From Symsagittifera roscoffensis (taxonomy: Eukaryota > Xenacoelomorpha > Acoela > Convolutidae), in NCBI RefSeq assembly GCF_963678635.1, contig NC_087068.1, positions 44,683,013-44,747,012 on the forward strand: a DNA stretch of 64,000 nt, read 5' to 3'. Below, in pieces: positions 47,001-51,131 of this stretch; the first letter of the stretch is position 1, and every line of letters starts with the position of its first letter. A program made the translations under genes and the position numbers. The notes below the pieces were generated by a model. That model was given only the letters and a program-made list of their open reading frames with translations, was not told the origin of the DNA and ran no database searches.

Positions 47001-48169
47001 AAATGTCACCTTTAGATTACTCTATAGAATAGCACAAAAAAGTTAACATCACTATTTAAAAAAATAGCTTTGACATCAGGTGAATACTTTGAAACTGGAA
47101 ACCAGATATTTTTCTGTGCACAAAACAAAAGCATATGGGAGATCTTGCCATGCAATCGTGAGATCCATCTAATAATAATGAACAAAAAAATTTAAAAAAA
47201 AAAAATTCCGTAAGGCTTTTTTCGGGTGGCGCTTTTTTGCGTGCTATCAACAACTACCGCCGAACACAAAAAGTAATAGAACAAATAATGCACTTTGAAA
47301 ACAAAGAGAAAGAAAAGTACTTCAAAAGGTGGAATAAGAAAAAAATCAATAAAACGCAAAAAAAATCAATATTGGAACGGAAATTAAACCTGATCAGCTT
47401 TACTCTTTATTATGTTTATACGATTATAATGTTACCGTCATCAGAAGTTACTATGTCGGATACAAGTTGTAGCTGGGACTTCGGTAAACCGAGTTTAATT
47501 GCTGCCTTGGCTTTTCGCAGTTTTGTACGGGATGACTCAGTTCCTGAGTTTTCCGCCCCTGAAATTTTCTGTATAATGAAAAATCGTACCAATTTCGAAA
47601 GTATTTAGCCTGTAATTTCGTGGCCGGTTTGCGTATTCAGAATCAAAATGGACATAAAATTTTCATGGATAGATCAAATATACTTCCCGAACCAAGAAAC
47701 GATCTACAACTGATATATTTTCATGTTCAGATTTCTTATTCAGTGAGCTATAATATTATAAGTGGTATTCACACATTTCGCCCCTAATAAAATTATTGGC
47801 ACACTTTGCCCCCACACATTTCGCCCCTCAAATTATCAATTATGAAAGCAGCGTTTAGTTAATTGTATAATACTTTAAGGGCAAAACGTGTGAGGGGCGA
47901 AATGTGCCAATAAAAGCGAAATAAGTGTGGGGCAAAACGTGCCACATTCATCGTAAGTACGTCAACTTATTATGCTAATTTAAACTATGGCTTAGTTGAA
48001 AGATCTCACCTAAGATCTTAAAAGGGGTTTTCTAATTGTTTATTACCTAATTTGTCACATTTTTCATACCAGATCACAATAAATAGGTGAAAAACTATTT
48101 TATCAATCAAGGGCGGTAATAAATTCAACAACTCACCTGAGCTTGATTTCCTTGATTCCGTCTCGTCAT
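1872..48169 (-). CDS. HYDIN: HYDIN (hydrocephalus-inducing protein homologue), internal part, 23 exons
   Basis: HYDIN is a very large axonemal protein of the central-pair apparatus (C2 side), needed for motile cilia beating. It is built from many MSP/ASH-type beta-domains with one adenylate-kinase-like domain near the middle. Seen here: 23 minus-strand exons with compatible phases give about 1,295 residues. Landmarks in family order are the P-loop GAPESGKS (exon 5/6 join), GVVFDGLESIF (exon 10), EEMSEDEFEAL (exon 11), RWDRTKG (exon 13), GITGPPVPP (exon 17), ELVGTRRRYQLHLRGI (exon 22) and YPENMEK (exon 23). Spacing is larger than in vertebrate HYDIN as I know it, because Ser-, Gly- and Lys-rich linkers are inserted between the conserved blocks. 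The 5' part lies to the right of 48169; the 3' part is not found down to base 1. The small exons 18-20 and the donors of exons 7 and 23 are the least certain joins. Confidence 0.93.
2029..3108 (-). other. HYDIN: HYDIN intron 22
   Basis: About 1.1 kb of AT-rich intron between exons 22 and 23, with scattered oligo-A and oligo-T. I see no exon, RNA or clear repeat in it. Confidence 0.7.
3109..3411 (-). CDS. HYDIN: HYDIN exon 22: MSP/ASH-type beta-domain
   Basis: Acceptor CTTTTCAG|ATTAAA and donor GACGA|GTAAGC, 303 nt, phase 2 to 2. Encodes RWVIAPKGERTIRVRFIASS, then GQFDQTLNFELVGTRRRYQL and LHLRGISCFPAISREPRVLF, and ends FEFGPLLLNKKRD. This is a strong, nearly gap-free match to the HYDIN domain that follows the long linker: beta-strands of an ASPM/SPD-2/hydin (ASH) repeat ending at the 'FGPLL' strand of the next repeat. 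Confidence 0.97.
3412..5347 (-). other. HYDIN: HYDIN intron 21, holding a family A repeat
   Basis: AT-rich intron with a short direct repeat (ATTAATAATCGATTATAAT) at about 3628-3648 and 3700-3720, and one family A element at 4731-5254 that ends about 95 bases before the exon 21 donor. No coding signal is visible. Confidence 0.7.
4731..5254 (-). mobile_element. Family A element (non-autonomous, Helentron-like)
   Basis: Left end carries ACAAGACTGCTTATATCAGG, a GGGCGAAGCC hairpin and CCGACTGCC. Right end has CCGTTACTTTCGTATCAAAAG and AGTCTGAAC. Internal landmarks shared by all copies are CACACGCCATATAAA, GCGTTA..GCGCGAA.TATATCGCGCG and ATCACAGGTAAAATATCTTTTC. It has no coding capacity. Strand is given so that the 5' TTCCGAC end comes first. 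Confidence 0.8.
5348..5573 (-). CDS. HYDIN: HYDIN exon 21: Lys/Ser-rich linker
   Basis: Acceptor ATATTTTTAG|GCAAGA and donor CCGAG|GTCAGA, 226 nt, phase 1 to 2. Encodes KKEKESSREKDSKSSRTGTL and more Lys/Ser/Gly-rich sequence, then an ordered end (AEPTEAVFGLVQEDDSALP). That end leads into the beta-domain of exon 22, completing an Arg codon across the join. The long plus-strand frame at 5303-5737 is its shadow. Confidence 0.88.
6668..6885. repeat. Degenerate short-period repeat (about 27 bp)
   Basis: Eight or so copies of a unit like GTCA-nnn-CAGCAATTA-GGATAAAA with variable spacing. Too diverged and irregular for a CRISPR-like array and in an animal intron; best read as an old minisatellite. 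Confidence 0.7.
7029..7468 (-). mobile_element. Family A element, diverged
   Basis: Starts ACAAGATCGCTCGCATATCAG, has GCAAAGCCCTGAATGTTCCG and ends CTTCGAAAGTCGGAACA. The internal region is about 15-20% diverged from the better copies by eye. It is oriented opposite to the copy at 7645, which starts 180 bases away. Confidence 0.75.
7645..7995 (+). mobile_element. Family A element, 3' truncated, with extra 5' end fragment upstream
   Basis: Begins GTTCCGACTTTCGAAGAAAT and GGGATATTTGTGCTCG, and continues to GTGCGGGTGGGTGATTT, where the usual 3' third is missing. A separate 30-base 5' end (TTGTTCCGACTTTCGAAGC) lies at 7522-7552, so at least two events happened here. Confidence 0.7.
8724..8759 (-). 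CDS. HYDIN: HYDIN exon 20: 36-nt Arg/Ser microexon
   Basis: Acceptor GACTTTTCAG|CTCCTA and donor ATCG|GTACGA, phase 1 to 1, encoding APSRKSSRRMSI. The frame stays open further (to about 8676), so a longer version with donor AACG|GTCCGA is possible and gives the same phase. Basic R-x-S sites could be phosphorylated (inference). Confidence 0.5.
9049..9102 (-). CDS. HYDIN: HYDIN exon 19: small linker exon
   Basis: Acceptor GTTGTATTAG|AAGCTC and donor CTCAG|GTCTGT, 54 nt, phase 1 to 1. Encodes EALRLAAISPAPSSLSAS. The E is completed by the last G of exon 18, extending its helix. It is supported by phase only. Confidence 0.66.
9851..9933 (-). CDS. HYDIN: HYDIN exon 18: charged helix
   Basis: Acceptor GTTCAAG|GAATTT (chosen because it restores phase 2; other AGs lie just upstream) and strong donor AAAG|GTGAGC, 83 nt. 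Encodes NLMAEREMLAKKKEEEQREK and EEALLKK, a charged helix. Vertebrate HYDIN also has a Lys/Glu-rich linker here. Confidence 0.78.
10659..10810 (-). CDS. HYDIN: HYDIN exon 17: GITGPPVPP block
   Basis: Acceptor TTGATTCCAG|CTCCAC and donor GACCC|GTGAGT, 152 nt, phase 0 to 2. Encodes LHEGLGIGITGPPVPPSATF then SVVPFPLKRKP and VNFSFIAAALDD. This is a highly diagnostic HYDIN segment: the edge of a beta-domain whose core is completed after a long linker in exon 22. Plus-strand open frames here are shadows. Confidence 0.96.
11359..12178 (-). mobile_element. Family B element
   Basis: Left end AACAAGATAGCCGGTTATTG with a TGTGG...CACAG stem. Internal landmarks include CTGCGTGGTGTGATGAAACG, 'CTAAAATGGCGCTAAAA' and GTACCTGATTTTGCATGG. 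Right end is CCCCATTTTTAATGGTCCGC. Contains family-specific ATGGCGCTAAAA repeats and no open frame of note. Confidence 0.75.
12187..14040 (-). mobile_element. Tandem array of four family A elements
   Basis: Units at about 12187-12640, 12641-13055, 13059-13465 (5' end lost) and 13526-14040 all have the same orientation, with left ends CTGCTCGTTTCAGGG, ACTGATCGTATATCAAGG, TTGCTCGTATCAGGGG and GACTGCTCGTATCAGGG. Units differ from one another considerably, so the array is old or formed from different copies. Junctions are a few bases to about 60 bases. Confidence 0.8.
14224..14379 (-). CDS. HYDIN: HYDIN exon 16: NMGVPLIQV block
   Basis: Acceptor AATTTTGCAG|GCCACT and donor GAAGAG|GTAGCA, 156 nt, phase 0 to 0. 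Encodes ENMGVPLIQVNVANPEVKLD and VLPSYEE. The GVP-L-I-V pattern followed about 40 residues later by LxxGLGIGITGPP (exon 17) is the HYDIN order. Codon use is GC-richer than the surrounding intron. Confidence 0.9.
15070..15261 (-). CDS. HYDIN: HYDIN exon 15: Gly/Ser/Ala-rich linker
   Basis: Acceptor TACTAAACAG|AACTCG and donor AGAGGG|GTATTA, 192 nt, phase 0 to 0. Encodes NSSKATSHVGGGRGPIGLGS and similar basic, Gly/Ser/Ala-rich sequence, ending GSKRRG. It is probably disordered. It lies where vertebrate HYDIN has a charged helical linker between the WDR and GPPxPP blocks, so this position tolerates lineage-specific sequence. The frame is open past the donor for six codons to a stop. Confidence 0.72.
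15601..15648 (-). CDS. HYDIN: HYDIN exon 14: 16-codon acidic microexon
   Basis: Acceptor GTATTCTAG|CCTCCA and donor GAAGAG|GTAATT, 48 nt, phase 0 to 0. Encodes PPILTAENEEEAHHEE. Both boundaries are good, and it can be skipped without changing frame, so alternative inclusion is possible. Confidence 0.75.
15976..16123 (-). CDS. HYDIN: HYDIN exon 13: FKFYE / RWDR block
   Basis: Acceptor AATTTCAG|GTTCAAG and donor GTCGGG|GTGAGG, 148 nt, phase 2 to 0. Encodes FKFYEMFKNDIYKLLERWDR, a conserved HYDIN helix ending in the WDR-x-x-G motif. A charged segment with VPRHARRYKVG follows. Reading through the donor reaches a stop after 19 codons, which a retained intron would use. Confidence 0.95.
16396..16776 (-). 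CDS. HYDIN: HYDIN exon 12: coiled coil and Gly/Ser insert
   Basis: Acceptor CTGTACAG|AATGGA and donor ACCAG|GTGAGA, 381 nt, phase 2 to 2. It begins with a Glu/Lys/Arg helix (MEIEKEKQREEEEQKRMEEL) and a poly-Lys patch. A Ser/Asn/Gly-rich insert of about 60 residues follows, then a conserved acidic end (EEAPVVKLTDEEIVQNT) leading into exon 13. An intron branch shortly upstream carries a family B end fragment. Confidence 0.94.
16878..16925 (-). mobile_element. Family B 3'-end fragment
   Basis: ATAGACAGTTGCTGTGCATG and TAGTACAGAATG match the terminal hairpin of family B. Similar short ends lie at 19963-20010, 29810-29855 and 38995-39045, and a 5' end fragment at about 54820-54862. Confidence 0.6.
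17591..18500. repeat. Tandem repeat, six units of about 166 bp
   Basis: Unit starts marked by CCCTGTAGTTGGG(G/T)GCT lie at about 17595, 17761, 17927, 18096, 18262 and 18420. Other shared blocks are TTGCCTCCAAATATGACTGC and GTAGTTTTCGAGATATGAC. Units are perhaps 80-90% alike by eye. A decayed seventh unit may follow. Confidence 0.88.
19164..19348 (-). CDS. HYDIN: HYDIN exon 11: coiled coil
   Basis: Acceptor TTTCTTTTAG|GCCTAC and donor AAACG|GTTAGT, 185 nt, phase 0 to 2. It is almost entirely charged helix (KEAELEELRKQEQKRIEEMS) with the HYDIN signature EEMSEDEFEALSPRSKQEVE, and predicts a coiled coil continuing into exon 12. A B-box-like GAGTTCGAATCCC lies in the intron 15-25 bases after the donor. 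Confidence 0.96.
20010..20530 (+). mobile_element. Family A element, complete 3' end
   Basis: Reads from CGAAAGTAACGGAATATTTG through the conserved core to GTCGGAACATTCAGGGCTTC, the CAGGGC/GCCCTG hairpin and the terminus GCAGTCTTGTTT. The first bases (usually GTTCCGACTTTCG) are replaced by TTACAAGAAC next to a family B end fragment. Confidence 0.85.
21329..21737. mobile_element. TIR element (MITE-like, about 400 bp)
   Basis: CTCATGCTTGAAGGACCGAA and TGCTTGAAA at the left are exactly inverted at the right end (21697-21725), with further imperfect pairing inward (AATTTCAACCAATCA). The right end continues to GGACGCCACCC, weakly mirrored by GGAGGGTG at the left. I see no convincing target-site duplication and no transposase. 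Confidence 0.8.
23537..23677 (-). CDS. HYDIN: HYDIN exon 10: GVVFDGLES block
   Basis: Acceptor TCTATTTCAG|AGCAGA and donor ACACAG|GTACGC, 141 nt, phase 0 to 0. Encodes DCFKGVVFDGLESIFTPS, then VLLKAINNRKHIYFV. This is one of the most conserved HYDIN signatures. In kinase-like proteins such a segment gives the strand carrying the 'DG' pair, so it may be the distal part of the split nucleotide-binding fold (inference). Confidence 0.96.
23948..24171 (-). CDS. HYDIN: HYDIN exon 9: Ala/Pro linker and start of conserved helical block
   Basis: Acceptor TCTTTTTCAG|CGGCCC and donor CTTCAG|GTGAGC, 224 nt, phase 1 to 0. The first half is an Ala/Pro/Gln/Lys-rich linker. The second half, CHLSEEMLVDLVSERLQ, is a conserved HYDIN helix immediately before the GVVFDGLES motif of exon 10. 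Confidence 0.92.
24849..24944 (-). CDS. HYDIN: HYDIN exon 8 of window
   Basis: Acceptor TTAACTACAG|AGGAGC and donor AGAG|GTACCC, 96 nt, phase 1 to 1. Encodes ERAMSPTSRLHKELGIIPGQ and PLTWKQMQALRG. Another frame is also open but has the wrong phase. The segment lies between the adenylate-kinase-like domain and the conserved helical block. Confidence 0.78.
25599..25883 (-). CDS. HYDIN: HYDIN exon 7: Ser/Arg-rich linker, donor uncertain
   Basis: Acceptor TTGTCTTAAAG|CATCTC, phase 1. Encodes ASRGPGFSRSGSRTGVPKS followed by a Ser-, Lys- and Asn-rich stretch to about SDSQ. No good GT donor keeps phase 1. Either a GC donor (CAAG|GCCAGT, end 25599) or a weak GT (GATA|GTCAAG, end 25605) does, and both fit exon 8. 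There is no conserved HYDIN motif; assignment is by strand, phase and low-complexity style shared with other linker exons. Confidence 0.6.
27011..27055. repeat. Short perfect hairpin
   Basis: AACGTTTATTTGAAT (27011-27025) and ATTCAAATAAACGTT (27041-27055) are perfect reverse complements with a 15-base loop. Three ACGTTATTTTTTACG-like repeats follow. Confidence 0.75.
27118..27480 (-). mobile_element. Family A fragment joined to family B
   Basis: Core landmarks (ATCATCCACCCACACG, TAAAGTACAAAGTG, GGACCAATTTCTGAGAAATG) are present but diverged, and both ends are lost. The right side passes directly into family B sequence. Confidence 0.6.
27480..27845 (+). mobile_element. Family B element, 5' truncated, intact 3' end
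   Basis: TTTTTAGCGCCATTTTCGG core, then ATGGTCGGAACACTCTATGC, TACTTGCACAGTAACCGACA and terminus ATCCTTGTTTT. This copy shows the internal GGTCGGAA lying upstream of the terminal hairpin. Confidence 0.72.
29470..29525 (-). repeat. tRNA-like 3' half (B box), probably SINE-derived
   Basis: On the minus strand GTCGGGGGTTCGAATCCCTG forms a plausible T-arm with a good B box, preceded by GGCGGACCCTTTGCG. A matching D-arm and acceptor stem are not found, so it is not a functional tRNA gene by eye. Other B- or A-box-like pieces lie near 19130, 54270-54330, 54460, 55725 and 56950-57000. Confidence 0.45.
29540..29745 (+). repeat. Dispersed repeat C, copy 1
   Basis: GGCTGGCTGACCCTTAAAAT, TTTTCTAAAGGCACCTTTGG and ACTAATTTTGAGGGTGGAGC are repeated at 30375-30560. 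An imperfect GGCACC-TTT-GGCGCC hairpin is shared. The two copies are about 830 bases apart in the same orientation. Confidence 0.7.
30272..30705 (+). repeat. Repeat C copy 2 flanked by G14 and C14 tracts
   Basis: TAGCGGATTT followed by 14 G (30281-30294) on the left, and AAAATCCG followed by 14 C (30661-30674) then CTAGACCAGCGCCTA on the right. The ends are roughly inverted (CGGATTT-G14 versus G14-CGGATTTT on the opposite strand), so this may be one non-autonomous element with G-rich subterminal tracts. Homopolymer lengths are prone to sequencing error. Confidence 0.5.
31380..31548. repeat. Near-perfect 84-bp-arm palindrome
   Basis: Arms 31380-31463 and 31465-31548 are reverse complements except for two positions, with a single central base (C at 31464). 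The centre reads CAATGATCCGATCATTG. It directly borders the family A element that starts at 31549. No open frame or terminator function is evident. Confidence 0.92.
31549..32068 (-). mobile_element. Family A element abutting a palindrome
   Basis: Left end is altered (GTATCAAGACAAAACCCTGAATC) and starts exactly where the long palindrome stops. The core and right end (CCGTTACTTTCCTTACAAAAA, TCGGAACA) are typical. Confidence 0.8.
33143..33337 (-). CDS. HYDIN: HYDIN exon 6: adenylate-kinase-like domain
   Basis: Acceptor CTCTTCCAG|GAAAAAG and donor GCCG|GTAAGA, 195 nt, phase 1 to 1. It completes the P-loop (GKSTVAKSLESKYGL) and continues with LNVDELVLSAM, the nucleotide-monophosphate-kinase layout of P-loop, helix and second strand. 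The exon ends in an acidic helix (SAEEEAREAG). The remaining part of a full kinase fold (lid, distal helices) is not recognisable in exon 7, so an exon may be missing between them or the domain may be reduced. Confidence 0.92.
34064..34502 (-). CDS. HYDIN: HYDIN exon 5: Gly/Thr-rich insert and start of adenylate-kinase-like domain
   Basis: Acceptor ATGTTTCAG|GTCTCA and donor GAATCAG|GTTGGT, 439 nt, phase 0 to 1. The first 100 or so residues are a low-complexity Thr/Gly/Asp/Pro stretch. They are followed by a conserved segment, ITPVTAAIARYLNIDLSPEG, and a beta-strand (GIAIVVYGAPESG) whose last glycine is split by the intron. Together with exon 6 this forms a Walker A / P-loop, GAPESGKS, as expected for HYDIN's adenylate-kinase-like domain. 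Whether the domain is catalytic cannot be told from this. A family A repeat ends within about 60 bases of the acceptor. Confidence 0.9.
34558..35065 (-). mobile_element. Family A element next to HYDIN exon 5
   Basis: AACAAGACTGCTCGTATCAAAGC with TGTTCCGAC on the left; TTCTTCAAAAGCAGTCGGAAC on the right. It sits about 55 bases upstream of the exon 5 acceptor in gene orientation, so it borders or contains the branch-point region. Confidence 0.8.
39047..39600 (+). mobile_element. Family A element with inverted interior
   Basis: The first 60 bases are a plus-oriented 5' end (CCGACTTTTGTAACGAAAATA). From about 39130 to 39487 the core runs in the opposite orientation and ends with another 5' end (GCAAGTCGGAA). 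From about 39520 to 39600 a plus-oriented 3' end follows (CAGTCGGAACATTCAGGGC, GCAGTCTTGTTT). Confidence 0.75.
39679..40718 (-). mobile_element. Family B element, longest copy
   Basis: AACAAGGACAGCCGGTTACTG, TAGCACAAAAAGTTCGGACC on the left; GCTGATTTTGCGTGGAAAAG and CCTCCCCATTTTCAATGGTC, GGAACA on the right. About 1.04 kb, of which some 300 bases (about 40030-40450) have no counterpart in the 11359 copy. Confidence 0.75.
41130..41565 (-). mobile_element. Family A element, strongly diverged
   Basis: Recognisable by CAGACTGCCCTTTAAC, CCCACACGCTATGTAAA, CAAAGATGGCTAGTTAAAAA and CGATAGTCGGAACAG in the right order and spacing; intervening sequence is eroded. Confidence 0.6.
42630..42718 (-). CDS. 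HYDIN: HYDIN exon 4 of window (Lys/Ser linker)
   Basis: Acceptor TTTGTTTCAG|CACG and donor GGAAAG|GTACTT, 89 nt, phase 1 to 0. Encodes ARHAGKEDKKSAKSSNKSDE followed by DKLEFPQDGK. It is a highly charged linker ahead of the adenylate-kinase-like exon pair. Confidence 0.72.
43356..43878 (-). mobile_element. Family A element, near-intact
   Basis: The best-preserved copy. AACAAGACTGCTCGTATCAG, then the perfect hairpin CAGGGC-GAA-GCCCTG and TGTTCCGAC on the left; CCGTTACTTTCGTATCGAAA and GTCGGAACA on the right, where ACTTTCG-TAT-CGAAAGT is also a perfect hairpin. Useful as the reference copy. Confidence 0.88.
46065..46575 (-). mobile_element. Family B element, 3' truncated
   Basis: Shares CTGCGTGGTGTGATAAAAGG, GGCGCTAAACC, GTACCTGATTTTGCGTGG and TCCTCCCTATTTTTCAACTG with the other copies and ends GGTCTGAACA. 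The CTTGTTT-side end is not found. Confidence 0.7.
46703..46843 (-). CDS. HYDIN: HYDIN exon 3 of window (linker)
   Basis: Acceptor CTTGTCAG|GCTCC and donor CAAG|GTGGAT, 141 nt, phase 1 to 1. Encodes SRSIQSAASKGGYKGIRRP and then an acidic end (DENSPSDLDETSDQ). It is a Ser/Lys-rich linker, so disorder is likely. It belongs to HYDIN by phase continuity. Confidence 0.72.
47436..47558 (-). CDS. HYDIN: HYDIN exon 2 of window (linker)
   Basis: Acceptor TTTCAG|GGGCGG and donor GACG|GTAACA, 123 nt, phase 1 to 1. Encodes a hydrophilic segment beginning AENSGTESSRTKLRKAKAA and ending LVSDIVTSDD. The frame is open and joins both neighbours. It does not match a conserved HYDIN block that I recognise and probably precedes the adenylate-kinase-like domain. 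A plus-strand open frame here is a shadow. Confidence 0.7.
47770..47946. mobile_element. Small foldback element with CACATTTCGCCCCT sub-repeats
   Basis: GGCACACTTTGCCCCCACAC (left) pairs with GTGTGGGGCAAAACGTGCC (right), and CACATTTCGCCCCTCA pairs with TGAGGGGCGAAATGTG. CACATTTCGCCCCT also occurs a second time at 47772. It lies between HYDIN exons 1 and 2. About 177 bp, no coding. Confidence 0.8.
48137..48169 (-). CDS. HYDIN: HYDIN exon 1 of window (33 nt)
   Basis: Microexon between acceptor GTTTTAG and strong donor CAG|GTGAGT. Phase 1 to 1 encodes DETESRKSSS, an acidic/Ser-rich linker that joins smoothly to the similar linker in the next exon. It is assigned to HYDIN by strand, phase and composition, not by homology. 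It is the most upstream exon I could find. Confidence 0.65.
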
Positions 48170-48643
48170 CTAAAACAACACAAAAAAGATAAACTAAATT
48201 GCTTTTAAAACTCCCATTAAAAATATAGTATGATGGATTTGTAATTTTTAAAAGTTAACAGCGTTCAATTAGCACATATTTACCAGAAGGATAGCTAGTT
48301 GCCTTTTTGGAGGTTATTGTTTAATTTTTAGTTTGTAAAGGGGACTGAATTGGATAATGATAGCTAAAAATAAAAAAACAAGTCTCAGAATACTTAGATT
48401 GGAAACAGCCGGAAGTTTCCAGTCTGACAACCCTGAAAATGGAAAAAAAATTGCACCCGTTTTTTGACACTGAGGCAAAATTCAAACCAGTTTTCTCGAA
48501 ATTTTTTTGAATCCCAATAGCGTTTTAATCTGATACCACTTAAACAACTTTAAGATTGCACTGAGGTTGTCAAAATCGGGAGGAAAAACACTGTCTAATA
48601 CATAGTTCGTTCCATCAATTAGTTTTTTTTAGCAAATCAAAAC

Positions 48644-48868
48644 AAAACTGCTCGAATCAGAGCGAAGACCTGAACATTTGACTGCCTTTTAACGTACATG
48701 GAGCAGTAATAACATGAAAAATTTAAATGTAATAAAGTAAAATTAAATTTTTTTGAATGATATAGAAAATACCGTCAAAAGTGGCTAGTTAAAAAATCGA
48801 AATTTGTCTGAAGAAAAAAACCACCCGGGCGCAAATATTCCGTTACTGTCATTACGAAAGTCGGAACA
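48644..48868 (-). mobile_element. Family A element with internal deletion (225 bp)
   Basis: Both ends are present (AAAACTGCTCGAATCAGAGC; GTCATTACGAAAGTCGGAAC) but the core between ATGTAATAAAG and TTTTTTTGAATGATATAGA is missing, leaving under half the usual length. Confidence 0.8.
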
Positions 48869-49273
48869 GTTACTTTCAGTTATTGTAAAAATTGTTTAAA
48901 TCCGTAAAATTTGTGCTGCTGAAACAAAGCCGACAAACGATAAGAGCATAAACGACTAAGTTGGGCTTCTGTTCGGAATATAGCCACACCCTGTTGTCGT
49001 CCCAAGCATGTGCCTTATCTCTATGCTTAGAGGGGGAAAGTAGTAGCAGGAATTGATATGCTAATTATGTTGGCGGATGAAATCTGTAAGCAACCATATA
49101 CCCGATTTCAATACACTAGCTTTCGCAAGTGTAAGCAAAGATTTCACACTTTGACTTTTTTCAGTGACCGCAAAAAATATAGACCTAGGCAACAGTAAAA
49201 TTATCTTCTGTTAATTTCTCGCGAACTGACAAACTGGTCCAAACATTCACATCCAAATTCTAAATACTAGTAT

Positions 49274-49471
49274 ATGAAAAATATTTTAAAAACTTTTTCA
49301 TTACTTGAATTATCTAATGGAAAGATGAGCGCCGATATTGACGAAAGATGGGCGCCGAAACTACACAAAGAGGAACTTTCTGAGCTGCAGAAACAAATCA
49401 GATTAACAATTAAATTCTCAGATTTGATCACTGACTGTGCATTTGAAACGCCTACTTTGAAGTCTGTTTAA
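49274..49471 (+). CDS. Possible small protein or lone exon, 65 codons
   Basis: ATG to TAA frame whose second half, MSADIDERWAPKLHKEELSE onward, has a balanced, helix-like composition unlike the Lys/Phe/Asn-rich chance frames around it. An internal ATG at 49325 would give 48 residues. No family is recognised and no splice signals are needed. It may be chance, a real short gene or a decayed exon of a lost gene. Confidence 0.25.
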   Translation: MKNILKTFSLLELSNGKMSADIDERWAPKLHKEELSELQKQIRLTIKFSDLITDCAFETPTLKSV

Positions 49472-51131
49472 AATACAACATTTTAATCAAAACTATTGAA
49501 CATGCGTATTAACGCACTTTAAAAGGATTATCCATTTCAAGTACAATTAGAACGAAAAAAACTTTTCGACAAAAATTTTTTCGGGATACAAACAATAGCT
49601 AAAGAGTAACTTTTTTCAGGAAAAAAATCCATTTTTGTCTTCATTTTCTAAGGATTTGTTTTTCGCCAGATCCAATAAGCTTCATTGACACATTTAACAA
49701 CTTTGTAAGCTTTTTGCTATCTTAAATTGACTTGCTTGGCGCCATTGGGTTAATGCCACATAGTCTAAACAGCTTCAGAAAAGTAACATTAGTCAAACAT
49801 TTGAACTTTGAGGATAATCGATTTTTCCCATTTGATCTGAATTAAAGCAGAGACAGACAAAAAAATGATTCCTAGTAATTTCAAAGCACAACTCGGAACT
49901 AATTTGAGGGAAAAATTTGAGGGCAGAATATATGCTAAAAAAAGTCAAGCGTTGGCGTTTGTTGATTGCCGTGTGTAATTTTTTCACCATTTTTGAGGGG
50001 CAGATTAATTTGCGCTTTAGAAAAAAGGGCCATGCAAATTGAATGCATTAAAAAATACAGCTAACAAATAGACAATTAGTTTTCAATCGCTAGAGTATTT
50101 CAACAGTCCCTGCCCAACCCTTAATGAGTTGGTAGGAAAAACAGCAGTTTGAAATTTTGGTCACAAATGGAAAATTGCTTCTTGTATTTTACTATTAGCG
50201 AAGAGTCCTGATGAGTTTTCCATTTATTTTTACCATCTACAAAGACATCTACATGGTAAAAGTAGCTTTCGTTTTTGATTTAACTTAGAATGAACTTAAT
50301 TGTAGCTAGAGATAATTAAAACGCATTCATTACGTGTAAAATACTCGGCATAGGGCTGTACTTGTTCATATGACCTCACAGATAACCAATCATTAGCCTT
50401 TGAACTGCCCAAAACTGATTTTCAGTTTTTTTCTTCATTCTTTTCAAAAATTAAATTTTAACCAATTCTGACTGGCTAATTTAAGTTTCTTTCATTCTTC
50501 CCCCTTCCTTTGTCTTCAATAATAGCCTAGAAAAGTACAATCCATGACATCTCCTTATAATTTTTTAATGCATCAGTGATTTTAAGGGTATAAGGGTTAA
50601 TAAATTGTCCAGATTGAGCGCTTCGTTTCCATAAACCATGTTTCTTTTTCCGCAAAATTCTCAACAATTTTTAATAAAGAATAAAAATTAAATTAAATTC
50701 TGAAGAACCCCAAAAAGGATAATAATTTGCAAAAAAATTGTTCAAATTACAACTAATTTAAAACAATCGAGTTTGAGAGCATTCAAATTTAGACCAATTG
50801 GAATAAAAACCATTTGATCGCCTCCTTTAAATCTCAACAATATTTAATTGTTAAATTTCTGTACGACAAGCGTAATTAAGACGCCTGTAAAAATGCGTTT
50901 TGCTGAAATTTGAAAGCAGCTTGAAATCAATTTTATTTCTACTTTTAGTTTTGCAGTTCAACGAAACCATTCAATGGATTAAATTTGAAGATGGAACAAA
51001 TCTATATTTGCGCTGGATCCCAATCCTAACTTCGATTGAGAGCAAATCTAATCAAACAAAGCGCTTAGAAGAGTCGGACCCTAGACCTAGGCTGTGACTT
51101 GTATGCTTCTAACCTATGCGCCAATATTAAT

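Larger units (their letters stand above)
48170..51131. other. Interval between HYDIN exon 1 and the GPCR
   Basis: About 3 kb with a deleted family A copy (48644-48868) and a small open frame (49274-49471). A possible 5' leader exon of the receptor could end near AGACCTAG|GCTGTG (51090), and an open frame at 50900-51097 precedes it, but neither is demonstrable. No HYDIN exon is visible. Confidence 0.5.
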
